DNA from: Rheinheimera maricola
GTDB lineage: Bacteria > Pseudomonadota > Gammaproteobacteria > Enterobacterales > Alteromonadaceae
Assembly (NCBI RefSeq): GCF_016918075.2
Contig: NZ_JAERPS020000007.1
Coordinates: 186,001-250,000 of the forward strand
Direction: 5' to 3'
Length of the DNA stretch: 64,000 nucleotides
Below are positions 53,712 through 60,949 of this stretch, piece by piece (positions within the stretch are counted from its first letter, which is position 1; each line of letters starts with the position of its first letter). Made by a program: the position numbers and the translations under genes. The notes beneath the pieces are model-generated. The model worked only from the letters and a program-made list of their open reading frames with translations. It ran no database searches and was not told where the DNA came from.

Positions 53712-54497
53712 ATGCCTTACCAGCTGGCGATACTACAACTAAGCGGTTTTAATGCGACAGGCGCTAAATGGTCGCAGCAAGATGCAATTGGCTATGTCGC
53801 TAATGGTGCTACGCGAACCTTGCTGCAGCAAGATGAGGTGAGTAATGTAGTGGATCTGCCATCGCCAGATCTATTGCTGTTGGTTGCTGATGGCGTGTCA
53901 GCCAGCCCGGCTGCAGCTTCAGCAAGCCATACCGTTGTTAATTTTTTACTGCAGCACTGGCATGGTGCCGGTTTTTCCAGCAAGCAGCTTCGGCTGGCGC
54001 AGCAATATCTGGCTGATAGGCTTGACCGAAAACGGCAAAGCTATGGTGCAGCAACTACCGTAGCGGCATTGCAGCTAAGCGCTGAGCGCTTTGTAGCGAT
54101 TAATGCCGGCGATAGCCGCATTTGGCGGCTTCGTAACGGGCAATTGCAGCAGTTAAGTGAAGATCATGACTGGCAAAATGATAGTGCAGATCTCAAGCAA
54201 CAAACTGGCCTGGCGCAGTGCTACCGGGCGTTAACCAGTTATCTGGCTGCTGATAGTGACGCGGCTGATTTTACTGTGGCGGTAACAGATGGCGCGTTGC
54301 AAACCGGCGATCAATTTGTGCTCACCACAGACGGTGTGCATGATCTGGTTACAACAGAAGAGTTAGCGGAGTTGTTCGCTGTAGCTGATTGCGCTACAGC
54401 GCTGCAGCAACTGCAAAGCCTGTTATTGCTGCGGGGCGCAACGGACAACGCCAGTTTGTTGTGGCTGTTTCCTATGACTGACAGCGGTAATTGCTAA
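53712..54497 (+). CDS. PP2C-family serine/threonine phosphatase
   Basis: AGGAG lies 8 bases before the ATG at 53712; a longer frame starts upstream at a GTG. The 261-aa protein has the PP2C motif series: QQDAIG (Asp24), VADGVSAS (Asp60), YGAATTVAAL, AINAGDSRIWRL, LTTDGVHDL (Asp207) and GATDNASLL (Asp245). All metal-site acidic residues seem present, so activity is likely. No Ser/Thr kinase gene is found in the block. Its stop overlaps the start of the downstream MCGYC gene (TAATG), so the pair are coupled. Confidence 0.88.
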   Translation: MPYQLAILQLSGFNATGAKWSQQDAIGYVANGATRTLLQQDEVSNVVDLPSPDLLLLVADGVSASPAAASASHTVVNFLLQHWHGAGFSSKQLRLAQQYLADRLDRKRQSYGAATTVAALQLSAERFVAINAGDSRIWRLRNGQLQQLSEDHDWQNDSADLKQQTGLAQCYRALTSYLAADSDAADFTVAVTDGALQTGDQFVLTTDGVHDLVTTEELAELFAVADCATALQQLQSLLLLRGATDNASLLWLFPMTDSGNC

Positions 54498-55207
54498 TGT
54501 GCGGCTATTGTATGGAAGCCAATATTGTAATTAGCCGTTTATGGTGTGAGGGTAAACTTGTAACTGCAGTGGAGTCTGACGATGTAGCCGATTGGGTATT
54601 GCAACAACGGTTGTTGGAGCTACCGGATATCAATCAGTTAGATGCTGCGAGTTTTAAGCGGGCGCAGTTAGTGTATCCTGAACTGCTAAATTTACGTCTG
54701 CAGCAGGCAAAACCCAACTCGCTGACGCTGGGAGATGCTCTTGCCGATTGCCTTGAAGCCGCCAGTTATTTTAATATTGAAAATCATAATGTTGCTGAAC
54801 TTGATGACAATACGCACCTTACTTTGCAGCAGGCGTTTTATAGTCATTTCAATCGCTTCTGGCTGGCGCTGCACCAGTTAATGCTATTACAACCTGAACA
54901 CAAAATATTGGTAGATCTCGCTGTTGCTGCCCCTGCTTTTTGCCCGGATTTGCCCGCTTATGAACTGGCGCTGCAGCGTAAGTTGTTGTGCCATTGTGTT
55001 GGTTATTATGGCATTGAGTTTGTCGCCGCCTATTTGCACCAACTACGGCCAGAGCTGATTGCCTATCTGGCAGACCGGCTGCTGTATCAAGTGGATGAGG
55101 TGCAGTATTTGTTGCAACTGTTGTCAAAGTGGCAAGGTGAAGAGGTGCTGGCATCGCGGCAGGACGTTATCGACCATTTAAGTGATAAACTGGCGGCGCT
55201 TAGCTAG
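54497..55207 (+). CDS. MCGYC-family protein 1 (unknown)
   Basis: A 236-aa protein not matched to any known family. It begins MCGYCMEANIVIS, and near the middle has FNRFWLALHQLMLLQP, then PAYELALQRKLLCHC (Cys165-His166-Cys167). The Cys-x2-Cys at the start and CHC motif could bind zinc or iron-sulfur; that is inference. A longer paralog with the same two motifs is encoded at 59604-60530. The start overlaps the PP2C stop by one base, so it is likely translationally coupled and may be the phosphatase's partner. Confidence 0.75.
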   Translation: MCGYCMEANIVISRLWCEGKLVTAVESDDVADWVLQQRLLELPDINQLDAASFKRAQLVYPELLNLRLQQAKPNSLTLGDALADCLEAASYFNIENHNVAELDDNTHLTLQQAFYSHFNRFWLALHQLMLLQPEHKILVDLAVAAPAFCPDLPAYELALQRKLLCHCVGYYGIEFVAAYLHQLRPELIAYLADRLLYQVDEVQYLLQLLSKWQGEEVLASRQDVIDHLSDKLAALS

Positions 55208-55214
55208 CCAGCTT

Positions 55215-55781
55215 TTACTGTAAGCCAATATACAACAGCTGCTTATCAAGATCGGCACCCACTTCAAACCAGGCACCATGTTGGCTGAATTTGTCTTTAT
55301 AGTAGAAATCGATTGACTCAGTTGACCAAAAATACACTGACTGCAGCTGCATGCTATTGTCAAAATCTGCCTGTGAAATGCGGTAATGATCATTCCAAGC
55401 CTGTCGGCTACTAAAACGACTAAGGTAAGCTCTTACCTGCTTTCGCAGCACGTCATCTAATGCGTCAAGTTGCCGGATAACCTGCGCTGCACAGCAGATC
55501 ATGGCATCAAGTTGCTGGCTGTTGTCGATAGTAAGCGACAAGTCTATCTGGTATCCAAGCGCTGCAACTTTGCCATTGTATCTACTGTACTCAGGCTCAT
55601 ACTCCAGCACCCCAAGCAGTGGGTGCACAATGCGCAGCGGCAACTGATAATGCAGTTGGCCAAGCTGTGGGTGCTCAACCAAGCCGGGTAAGGGCAAGCT
55701 GCAGTTATCAGTCTCATTCAGCACAGGTACTAGCAGCAAATCAGCAATGGCTTTATCTAACGGTAGCGACGGATTTGACAC
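55215..55781 (-). CDS. DUF2262-like hypothetical protein
   Basis: A GTG start with AGGAG 6 bases upstream gives 188 aa. The middle carries HPLLGVLEYEPEYSRYNGKV, a pattern like DUF2262, and the end HGAWFEVGADLDKQLLYIG resembles the same family's closing strands. DUF2262-type proteins often occur as immunity or accessory genes in variable loci, but nothing shows a toxin here. It converges, 7 bp apart, with MCGYC gene 1. Confidence 0.45.
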   Translation of the reverse strand: MSNPSLPLDKAIADLLLVPVLNETDNCSLPLPGLVEHPQLGQLHYQLPLRIVHPLLGVLEYEPEYSRYNGKVAALGYQIDLSLTIDNSQQLDAMICCAAQVIRQLDALDDVLRKQVRAYLSRFSSRQAWNDHYRISQADFDNSMQLQSVYFWSTESIDFYYKDKFSQHGAWFEVGADLDKQLLYIGLQ

Positions 55782-55817
55782 TGTAATCTCCTAAACGGTA
55801 ATGGCAAAAGTCTGGCT

Positions 55818-56354
55818 TTAGCGGCTTATAACTGCTGATGGCTGCCAAAGTGGCAGAATATGGCCGTGACAATCATCTTTTATGCTGCTTCGTTGCGCCA
55901 AACGGGCGACGCTCCAGTTGGGCAGGCCCGTTTTAGCTCCGAAAAACACAATACAATCAGCAGTTAATAATGTACTTTCACACCAACTGATAAAGCTGTG
56001 CAGCACATGATCGTGCCAAAGCAACAGATACTGTGGGTAGTAACGGCGTTCTTCGCATAACAGACAGTAATATCCCAGCGTATTGTTGGCAGCTAGAAGA
56101 TCACTATCATAAAGAGAATCACATTTTCCCACCCAGTTTGCCGTGACAGTAATATTGCCCTCAACGGATAGCCAAACCTCTATAACTGGCGATAGCCCCA
56201 CAATAGTTAGCGGTAATCCTCGCTTTTTAACATGGCGACACTTAACGCTGCGCGGCGGCGCTTTAACTGGCTGAAGCCAGGCCGGTAAAAGGCAGCTAGT
56301 ATAAATTTCAGCTTTTAGCTGTTGCCAGAGAACAGTATTTTTCAGTTTAGCCAT
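55818..56354 (-). CDS. Hypothetical 178-aa protein
   Basis: The start at 56354 overlaps the stop of the upstream 46-aa frame (ATGGCTAA). The protein has an N-terminal basic part (RSVKCRHVKKRGLPL), then strands with YYCLLCEERRYYPQYLLLW and WHDHVLHSFISW, and CIVFFGAKTGLPN near the end. Cys and His residues in the central half (CLLCEERR, WHDH) may bind metal. No known family recognised. It probably shares mRNA with the SIR2 and 46-aa genes upstream. Confidence 0.55.
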   Translation of the reverse strand: MAKLKNTVLWQQLKAEIYTSCLLPAWLQPVKAPPRSVKCRHVKKRGLPLTIVGLSPVIEVWLSVEGNITVTANWVGKCDSLYDSDLLAANNTLGYYCLLCEERRYYPQYLLLWHDHVLHSFISWCESTLLTADCIVFFGAKTGLPNWSVARLAQRSSIKDDCHGHILPLWQPSAVISR

Positions 56355-56487
56355 GTGCAATTTCGTGTCTGGCTATTTGTACTGAGGTTAGCTCAGCTAA
56401 GGTTGGTTTAACCAAAAGCCGCGGTACCAGTTCTGGTGCCGGCACAGAGTGCTGCAAAACCGGGATAGTTGTAAGATGCAGCGTCAT
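56347..56487 (-). CDS. 46-aa ORF ending in HEIAHG
   Basis: A 46-codon frame that starts exactly at the overlap with the SIR2 stop (TGATG) and ends overlapping the start of the 178-aa gene. It reads TLHLTTIPVLQHSVPAPELV, then LLVKPTLAELTSVQIARHEI and stops in HEIAHG. The last residues match HExxH, but the frame ends immediately, so it is not a functional metalloprotease. It could be a linker peptide of the operon, or the N-terminal part of a gene whose continuation is frameshifted into the next frame. Confidence 0.45.
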   Translation of the reverse strand: MTLHLTTIPVLQHSVPAPELVPRLLVKPTLAELTSVQIARHEIAHG

Positions 56488-57233
56488 CAGCTGACCTCGT
56501 TTAAGCTGTTATCCACTTGCACCGAATTCAGCCAACTATTGACTAGTTTGGGCACTTGTTCGATTGCCGGGCCTTGCCACAAATAAAAGCCAGTCGGGCA
56601 ATGCCTCGCTGTCAGGTCCACAAAGTATTTGGCTGCGCGCTGACGACAATACGACAGCAAGGACGCTGCAGGCTCGACTTCCAGAGAGCTGCCAACCACC
56701 ATTACTTTGCCAGCGTCACGCAGATGCTCCCCAGCTTTAGTCAAAAATGGCACCTGCTCGCCAAACCACACCACATTTGGTCGCCATTGTTTTGGCTGCC
56801 ATGGCATGCCGTCTGGTGCCGTGCTGTCTTCTGTGAACACCTGATCATCAACGGGATAGACTACATAAGGCGCGCGTGTCTGGCGCAGTTCATTGAGTTT
56901 GCCGTGCAGATGGATCACTTGTGAAGAACCAGCTCGTTCATGTAAATCGTCCACGTTTTGTGTTACAACCACGACTTCATAGTGTTGTTCAAGCGCAGCA
57001 ATAGCCAAATGAGCGGCATTAGGTTTTGCCTGATGTGCACGCAGCCTTCGCTCCTGGTAGAACTGATGCACCAGCTCAGGATTTTTAGCAAAGCCTATCG
57101 GGCTGGCAAGTTGCAACACGTCATATTGTTGCCACAGGCCAAGACTGTCACGAAAGGTAGGTAAACCACTGGCCTGACTCAGACCAGCGCCGCTGAATAC
57201 AACAACTTTATTTGGGTTAGGTGCGTCTTTCAT
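56487..57233 (-). CDS. SIR2-family NAD-dependent deacylase lacking zinc cysteines
   Basis: The ATG at 57233 has AAGGA 6 bases upstream. The 248-aa protein has the sirtuin motifs VVFSGAGLSQASGLPTFRD (NAD-binding, 11-29), TQNVDDLHERAG (91-102), catalytic His110 in HLHGKL and FGE (157-159). The four Cys of the usual zinc module are absent between His110 and FGE. Zinc-less sirtuins occur in some bacteria, including defence-related types, though the fold is that of a protein deacylase. It starts a three-gene overlap with the 46-aa and 178-aa genes. Confidence 0.85.
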   Translation of the reverse strand: MKDAPNPNKVVVFSGAGLSQASGLPTFRDSLGLWQQYDVLQLASPIGFAKNPELVHQFYQERRLRAHQAKPNAAHLAIAALEQHYEVVVVTQNVDDLHERAGSSQVIHLHGKLNELRQTRAPYVVYPVDDQVFTEDSTAPDGMPWQPKQWRPNVVWFGEQVPFLTKAGEHLRDAGKVMVVGSSLEVEPAASLLSYCRQRAAKYFVDLTARHCPTGFYLWQGPAIEQVPKLVNSWLNSVQVDNSLNEVS

Positions 57234-57325
57234 CCTGGTTCCTTGCGTTTGCAATTTACCTGAGTAAAAGTAACAGTATACTGCGTCAGCTTATGACGCA
57301 GTAAAGCAGCCTGGCAAGACTGGCG

Positions 57326-58306
57326 TTACAGCACCTGCCAATGGCCGCCTTTGCGCGGGCCGATAAATTTAAGCTTGCCCTCGCGTTGCAGTTTAGCGGC
57401 AGCACGTTCTACTGTTCTACTTGATTTGCCGATAACTTCCGCTATTTGTGCCAAGGTCAGCTTAGGGTTGTCAGCTAACAGCTCTAAAATGCGACTGGTA
57501 ATTTCTACCGACATTTCTACCGACATTTCTACCGACATATTCTGTTGTGCTGCAATTGCCTGCTTAAGCACGTCTTTAATGGCATGTAGTAAAAACACAA
57601 TAAATTCAGAACAATCTGCTGTTTTATCAGCCTGGTTTAGCAGGCGGTAATAATCAGCCTGCTGGTGTTTAATTAGGCTTTCTACCGGCAAATAGGCCAG
57701 TGTGGATTGCCATTTACTTAAGATCAGCGTTTGCCATAAGCGCCCCATGCGGCCGTTGCCATCGCTAAACGGATGAATAAACTCAAATTCATAATGAAAC
57801 GCACAAGAGGCTATAAGCGGATGAGCATCAGTGCTCTTCAGCCAATCGAGTAATTGCGTTAGCAGCAGCGGTACTCTGCCAGCAGGTGGAGCCATATGCA
57901 CCAGGCGTTTACCCTGATAAACACCTACATCCGCATTACGAATACGCCCAGCATCGTCCGCCAAACCGTGTAGCAGTATGTTATGTGCTGCCAGTAAATC
58001 GGCCAGCTCATATGGCTGCCAGCCTGGCATCGCATCATAAGCAAGAAAGGCATTTTTTACTTCCTGCACGTCTTTGGGCGGGCCCAGTACCACTTTGCCA
58101 TCCAGCACCGCCGTTACCTGCTCCAGTGTCAGAGTATTTTGCTCTATGGCTAATGATGCCTGTATGGTTTTAATCCGGTTGCCACGGCGTAATTGCGGCA
58201 CCAGCTCACCACCCTGCGCAGTGTTCCAAATGCCGATAAGCTCGGCAATATCGGCAACCAGCGATAGCATAGGGTGGGTGAGGTTAAACGGCGGCTGGTA
58301 GGGCAT
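57326..58306 (-). CDS. Fic-family protein with C-terminal winged helix
   Basis: A 326-aa protein: Fic core motif HPFSDGNGRMGR at 178-189 (catalytic His178), and an N-terminal helix with SLAIEQN (51-57) close to the (S/T)xxxE(G/N) inhibitory motif, with Gln at the last position. The C-terminal ~60 residues are a winged helix (LAQIAEVIGKSSRTVERAA). Class II Fic proteins AMPylate targets and regulate themselves. Residues 257-268 are three MSVE copies, from a 12-bp triplicate. The start is 3 bp from the stop of the next minus-strand gene upstream. Confidence 0.9.
   Translation of the reverse strand: MPYQPPFNLTHPMLSLVADIAELIGIWNTAQGGELVPQLRRGNRIKTIQASLAIEQNTLTLEQVTAVLDGKVVLGPPKDVQEVKNAFLAYDAMPGWQPYELADLLAAHNILLHGLADDAGRIRNADVGVYQGKRLVHMAPPAGRVPLLLTQLLDWLKSTDAHPLIASCAFHYEFEFIHPFSDGNGRMGRLWQTLILSKWQSTLAYLPVESLIKHQQADYYRLLNQADKTADCSEFIVFLLHAIKDVLKQAIAAQQNMSVEMSVEMSVEITSRILELLADNPKLTLAQIAEVIGKSSRTVERAAAKLQREGKLKFIGPRKGGHWQVL
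57501..57536 (-). repeat. Three-copy 12-bp tandem repeat inside the Fic gene
   Basis: ATTTCTACCGAC is repeated three times without change (57501-57512, 57513-57524, 57525-57536), encoding MSVE three times on the minus strand. It links the Fic core to the C-terminal winged helix and its unit keeps frame. Confidence 0.9.
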
Positions 58307-58308
58307 GG

Positions 58309-59010
58309 TTAGCCGTCGATGTCGAATAGATCGCTACTGTAGTTCTTAGCTTTGTGGCCTTGTCCCTTTGGCTGTATTACCAATGTAAGCGAGTCTTTAA
58401 TTGCCATATCCGGCTCATATTCCTTACCCGCATCATCAATTTTCGTGACATCCGTGCCGATAGATTGATTCGGGTCATACAGTGAAACAGCTTCTCTGAA
58501 CTTTCTAATTATTTTGCTGGCTTTTGAAAAATCATTTTTTTTGGCATTGAGAAGACTATCAAATATTTTTAGATCCAGCAGGGTGCCATCCAACCAATTT
58601 ACCGCGCACTTATAACCAAATTTCCAAACAATGCTTGACGACTCAGCGTAAGTCTCAAAATGAGTAGTATTCCGCCCAACTAGACATGCACCAATAACAA
58701 CACCAACAATATTTTTATGCTGAGCTTTGTCATTTATCTTACTTAAAATGTTATCAAGTTTGATTTTCTGCAGCCGTTTACCATCACCGTGACTAGCGAT
58801 GTATATGTAATACTGTTTGTAATCCAGTTTGGTTAATTGATCCAATGCCATTTTAAAGCTTTCCGCTTCGTAAAACTGTGAATGGTATAAATCAAAATCT
58901 CCGCTCAGCCGTTCCAGCCCTTGAAAAAAAGGTAAAACACTGACTACGTTTTGATCGTTTTTTCGAAGATCCCAAGGTGCTTCTAAAATTATTAGTGCGT
59001 TCTTCTTCAT
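58309..59010 (-). CDS. Probable clan CD (caspase-like) protease
   Basis: A 233-aa protein whose two key blocks fit clan CD cysteine proteases: hydrophobic strand then His-Gly (YYIYIASHGDGK, His74) and strand then Ala-Cys (NIVGVVIGACLVG, Cys109). The N-terminus (NALIILEAPWD) reads like the first strand of a caspase-type fold. Lys-rich and low GC compared with the genes around it, it may be a recent import. Its operon partner is the acidic 146-aa gene 27 bp upstream, possibly a substrate or inhibitor. Protease activity is inference from motifs. Confidence 0.6.
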   Translation of the reverse strand: MKKNALIILEAPWDLRKNDQNVVSVLPFFQGLERLSGDFDLYHSQFYEAESFKMALDQLTKLDYKQYYIYIASHGDGKRLQKIKLDNILSKINDKAQHKNIVGVVIGACLVGRNTTHFETYAESSSIVWKFGYKCAVNWLDGTLLDLKIFDSLLNAKKNDFSKASKIIRKFREAVSLYDPNQSIGTDVTKIDDAGKEYEPDMAIKDSLTLVIQPKGQGHKAKNYSSDLFDIDG

Positions 59011-59037
59011 CGAATTAGTCCTAGATCATATTAATCG

Positions 59038-59478
59038 TTACGCAAGCCCGCGTGCTTCAAGTAGTTTGGCAAAACCACCATGCAATATTTTAACTGCGGG
59101 TTTGATCAGGTCTGGGTCAATGTCTTCACCACGGATATCAATGCAAAAAATATCGAGGACATGTTCATAGGCATCTTCGTTGATGCCATCAATAAATCCA
59201 GAGTTGTCTATCTGCTCAAGAATCTCATTATCGTTTATTTCTTCGCCTTCATCTAAGCATTCCACGATGTCAAAAAAGTCGGCCTCGAATTCTTCAAGGT
59301 CATTTATCAGATCTTGTACGGACTCAAGGTGGCGCTGTGCTACTTCATTTTTTTTGAGTACATCGTACAGCAGCTGCGCACCATTTTGTATTAGTTCAAT
59401 TGCTTCGGCGTAAGGAATTTGCCAGTCTTCTGATACACCATACTTCTGTTTATTATCTTGCATAGGTTCTTTGCTCAT
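59038..59478 (-). CDS. Hypothetical acidic protein upstream of the protease
   Basis: A 146-aa strongly acidic protein with long predicted helices (YAEAIELIQNGAQLLYDVLK, LINDLEEFEADFFDIVECL). It ends KILHGGFAKLLEARGLA. It has no recognised domain, signal or membrane segment. It starts an operon with the clan CD protease (27-bp gap) in an AT-rich segment. The charge would suit a binding partner, but that is inference. Confidence 0.55.
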   Translation of the reverse strand: MSKEPMQDNKQKYGVSEDWQIPYAEAIELIQNGAQLLYDVLKKNEVAQRHLESVQDLINDLEEFEADFFDIVECLDEGEEINDNEILEQIDNSGFIDGINEDAYEHVLDIFCIDIRGEDIDPDLIKPAVKILHGGFAKLLEARGLA

Positions 59479-59603
59479 AATTTACGTGTTACTGAAATTA
59501 ATTTTTGTAGCATTGTAATTTCGAAAGTATTTGTTTTTAAATTGTTTTTTGGCTAAAAAGGGCAGAGTTCAATTTCTCGATATTAGAAAAATAAAGAGTA
59601 GCT

Positions 59604-60530
59604 TCACTGTTCTTCCGGGTCAAACCCAAACTCTATCGCCATACTTAGTTCATCTAGCGCCGCTACACACTCTTTGCGTGTCATATAACAATCTATACCG
59701 GCGTGTTCGTCTTCAATTTTAAACTGCAGTGCCAAAATCTCACCGGGGCCAAAGCGCTTAGGCGATGCCATATAGTAGATTTGTTCCATGCTGAAGTTAT
59801 CCAGATGCTGCCAAAACCAGTCTGCGCCGCTGTGCTCAATGCAGTGACACTGCAGCATGCGGCGCAGCGCCAGTTCATAGCCTGGGAACAGGCTGCTAAT
59901 ACCAACGTTATTCAGCGCAATGTGTTGCAATGCCGGCAGCTGCGGTTGCAGGTGCATCAATAGCAACAGCGCCAGGTACAGTTGATTAAACAGCGCATAA
60001 AATTCACGGGTCAACTGTCTGCTCTGTGCAAGCAGACGTTGATGTTCGCTTTCGTCCCACTGTGCACTATCGGCGTCTGAATCATCTTGTTGTACTGGCG
60101 GGTAAAACTGCTGTGCTGCAAAACTCACCAAGGCGGTAAGCTGATTGACACATTCGGCCGGTAGTTGCGGGTAATGCTGATACGGCAGTTGGCCGTGGTG
60201 ATAGATGTGCGCTAACGCTGCATCCAGCGCGGGCCACTGACTTGCGATGATCTTGCGCTCGCTTTGCTGCCATTGGCTTAACATCGCTTGTTTTAGCTGT
60301 TGCTCATTACTATTCAGTGGCCGGATAAGTGCATGGCAGACTATACGAATTAACACCACTGCGGCATCCAGTGATTGGCCGCGCTGCTGCAGGTTAAACA
60401 GTGTGCTAAGGTCGGGGCTTTCTATGCTATAGCTGTGATCGTACAGCACATCAATATCGGCAAAGGGTGAAAAACGGCCGTTTTGCCAAAGCGACAAGGC
60501 AAAGTTTCTCTCGGTACAGTAGCCACACAT
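59604..60530 (-). CDS. MCGYC-family protein 2 (unknown)
   Basis: A 308-aa protein of the same family as the one at 54497-55207. It opens MCGYCTERNFALSLWQNGRF and has FNQLYLALLLLMHLQP followed by PGYELALRRMLQCHC (Cys228-His229-Cys230); the C-terminal thirds also correspond (TRKECVAALDEL against SRQDVIDHLSDKL). An extra insert (about 45-160), rich in Gln and acidic residues, makes it longer. No outside family recognised. It is transcribed divergently from a 102-aa gene, which may be a partner. Confidence 0.75.
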   Translation of the reverse strand: MCGYCTERNFALSLWQNGRFSPFADIDVLYDHSYSIESPDLSTLFNLQQRGQSLDAAVVLIRIVCHALIRPLNSNEQQLKQAMLSQWQQSERKIIASQWPALDAALAHIYHHGQLPYQHYPQLPAECVNQLTALVSFAAQQFYPPVQQDDSDADSAQWDESEHQRLLAQSRQLTREFYALFNQLYLALLLLMHLQPQLPALQHIALNNVGISSLFPGYELALRRMLQCHCIEHSGADWFWQHLDNFSMEQIYYMASPKRFGPGEILALQFKIEDEHAGIDCYMTRKECVAALDELSMAIEFGFDPEEQ

Positions 60531-60640
60531 AGCGATACCTTGGGTAGATTTATTTCAGCTGACACTCTATTGCCTGTGCGCGACATATTACGTCGCGAAG
60601 ACAACTATACTGCTACTCAATTGCAGACAAGGGCGGCTGT

Positions 60641-60949
60641 ATGATTGAACTAAAGTGTGAGCAACAGCAACTGTATTGCTGCGACGCTATGCTAATGCAC
60701 GAGGTGTTTATTCTGACAGCTGACTGCGACGCTAAGCAGTGGCGTTTGTACAGCGAGGCTAAGTATCTGGCGTTAGAGCAAAAGCTGCTGGCAGCGAATG
60801 CTCAATTGGGGGTAGAAAACAACACCAGACTAGCGCGTATCCTGCTTGGCAACTGTATCGAGCTTAAGCGGCAGGGCGCGGTTATCCCTTTGCCTGATGA
60901 CCTGATAGCATTTGCCGGTGATATGCAGTTCAGGTGGATGCCTGATTAG
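60641..60949 (+). CDS. Hypothetical 102-aa protein
   Basis: A small plus-strand protein with Cys-rich start (QLYCCDAMLMHEVF), a central helix-rich part (YLALEQKLLAANAQLG) and a final IPLPDDLIAFAGD. No family recognised. It is divergent from MCGYC gene 2 with a 110-bp shared upstream region and overlaps the 3' end of the convergent kinase gene by 20 bp. Its position marks the right edge of the accessory block. Confidence 0.5.
   Translation: MIELKCEQQQLYCCDAMLMHEVFILTADCDAKQWRLYSEAKYLALEQKLLAANAQLGVENNTRLARILLGNCIELKRQGAVIPLPDDLIAFAGDMQFRWMPD

Noticed and set aside
57501..57536. Short exact tandem repeats considered as CRISPR or attachment site
   Set aside because: The unit is only 12 bp, there are no spacers, and it lies inside an intact coding region.
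50051..60949. Prophage or transposon in the accessory block
   Set aside because: No integrase, transposase, structural phage genes, terminal repeats or tRNA-linked attachment site can be seen.
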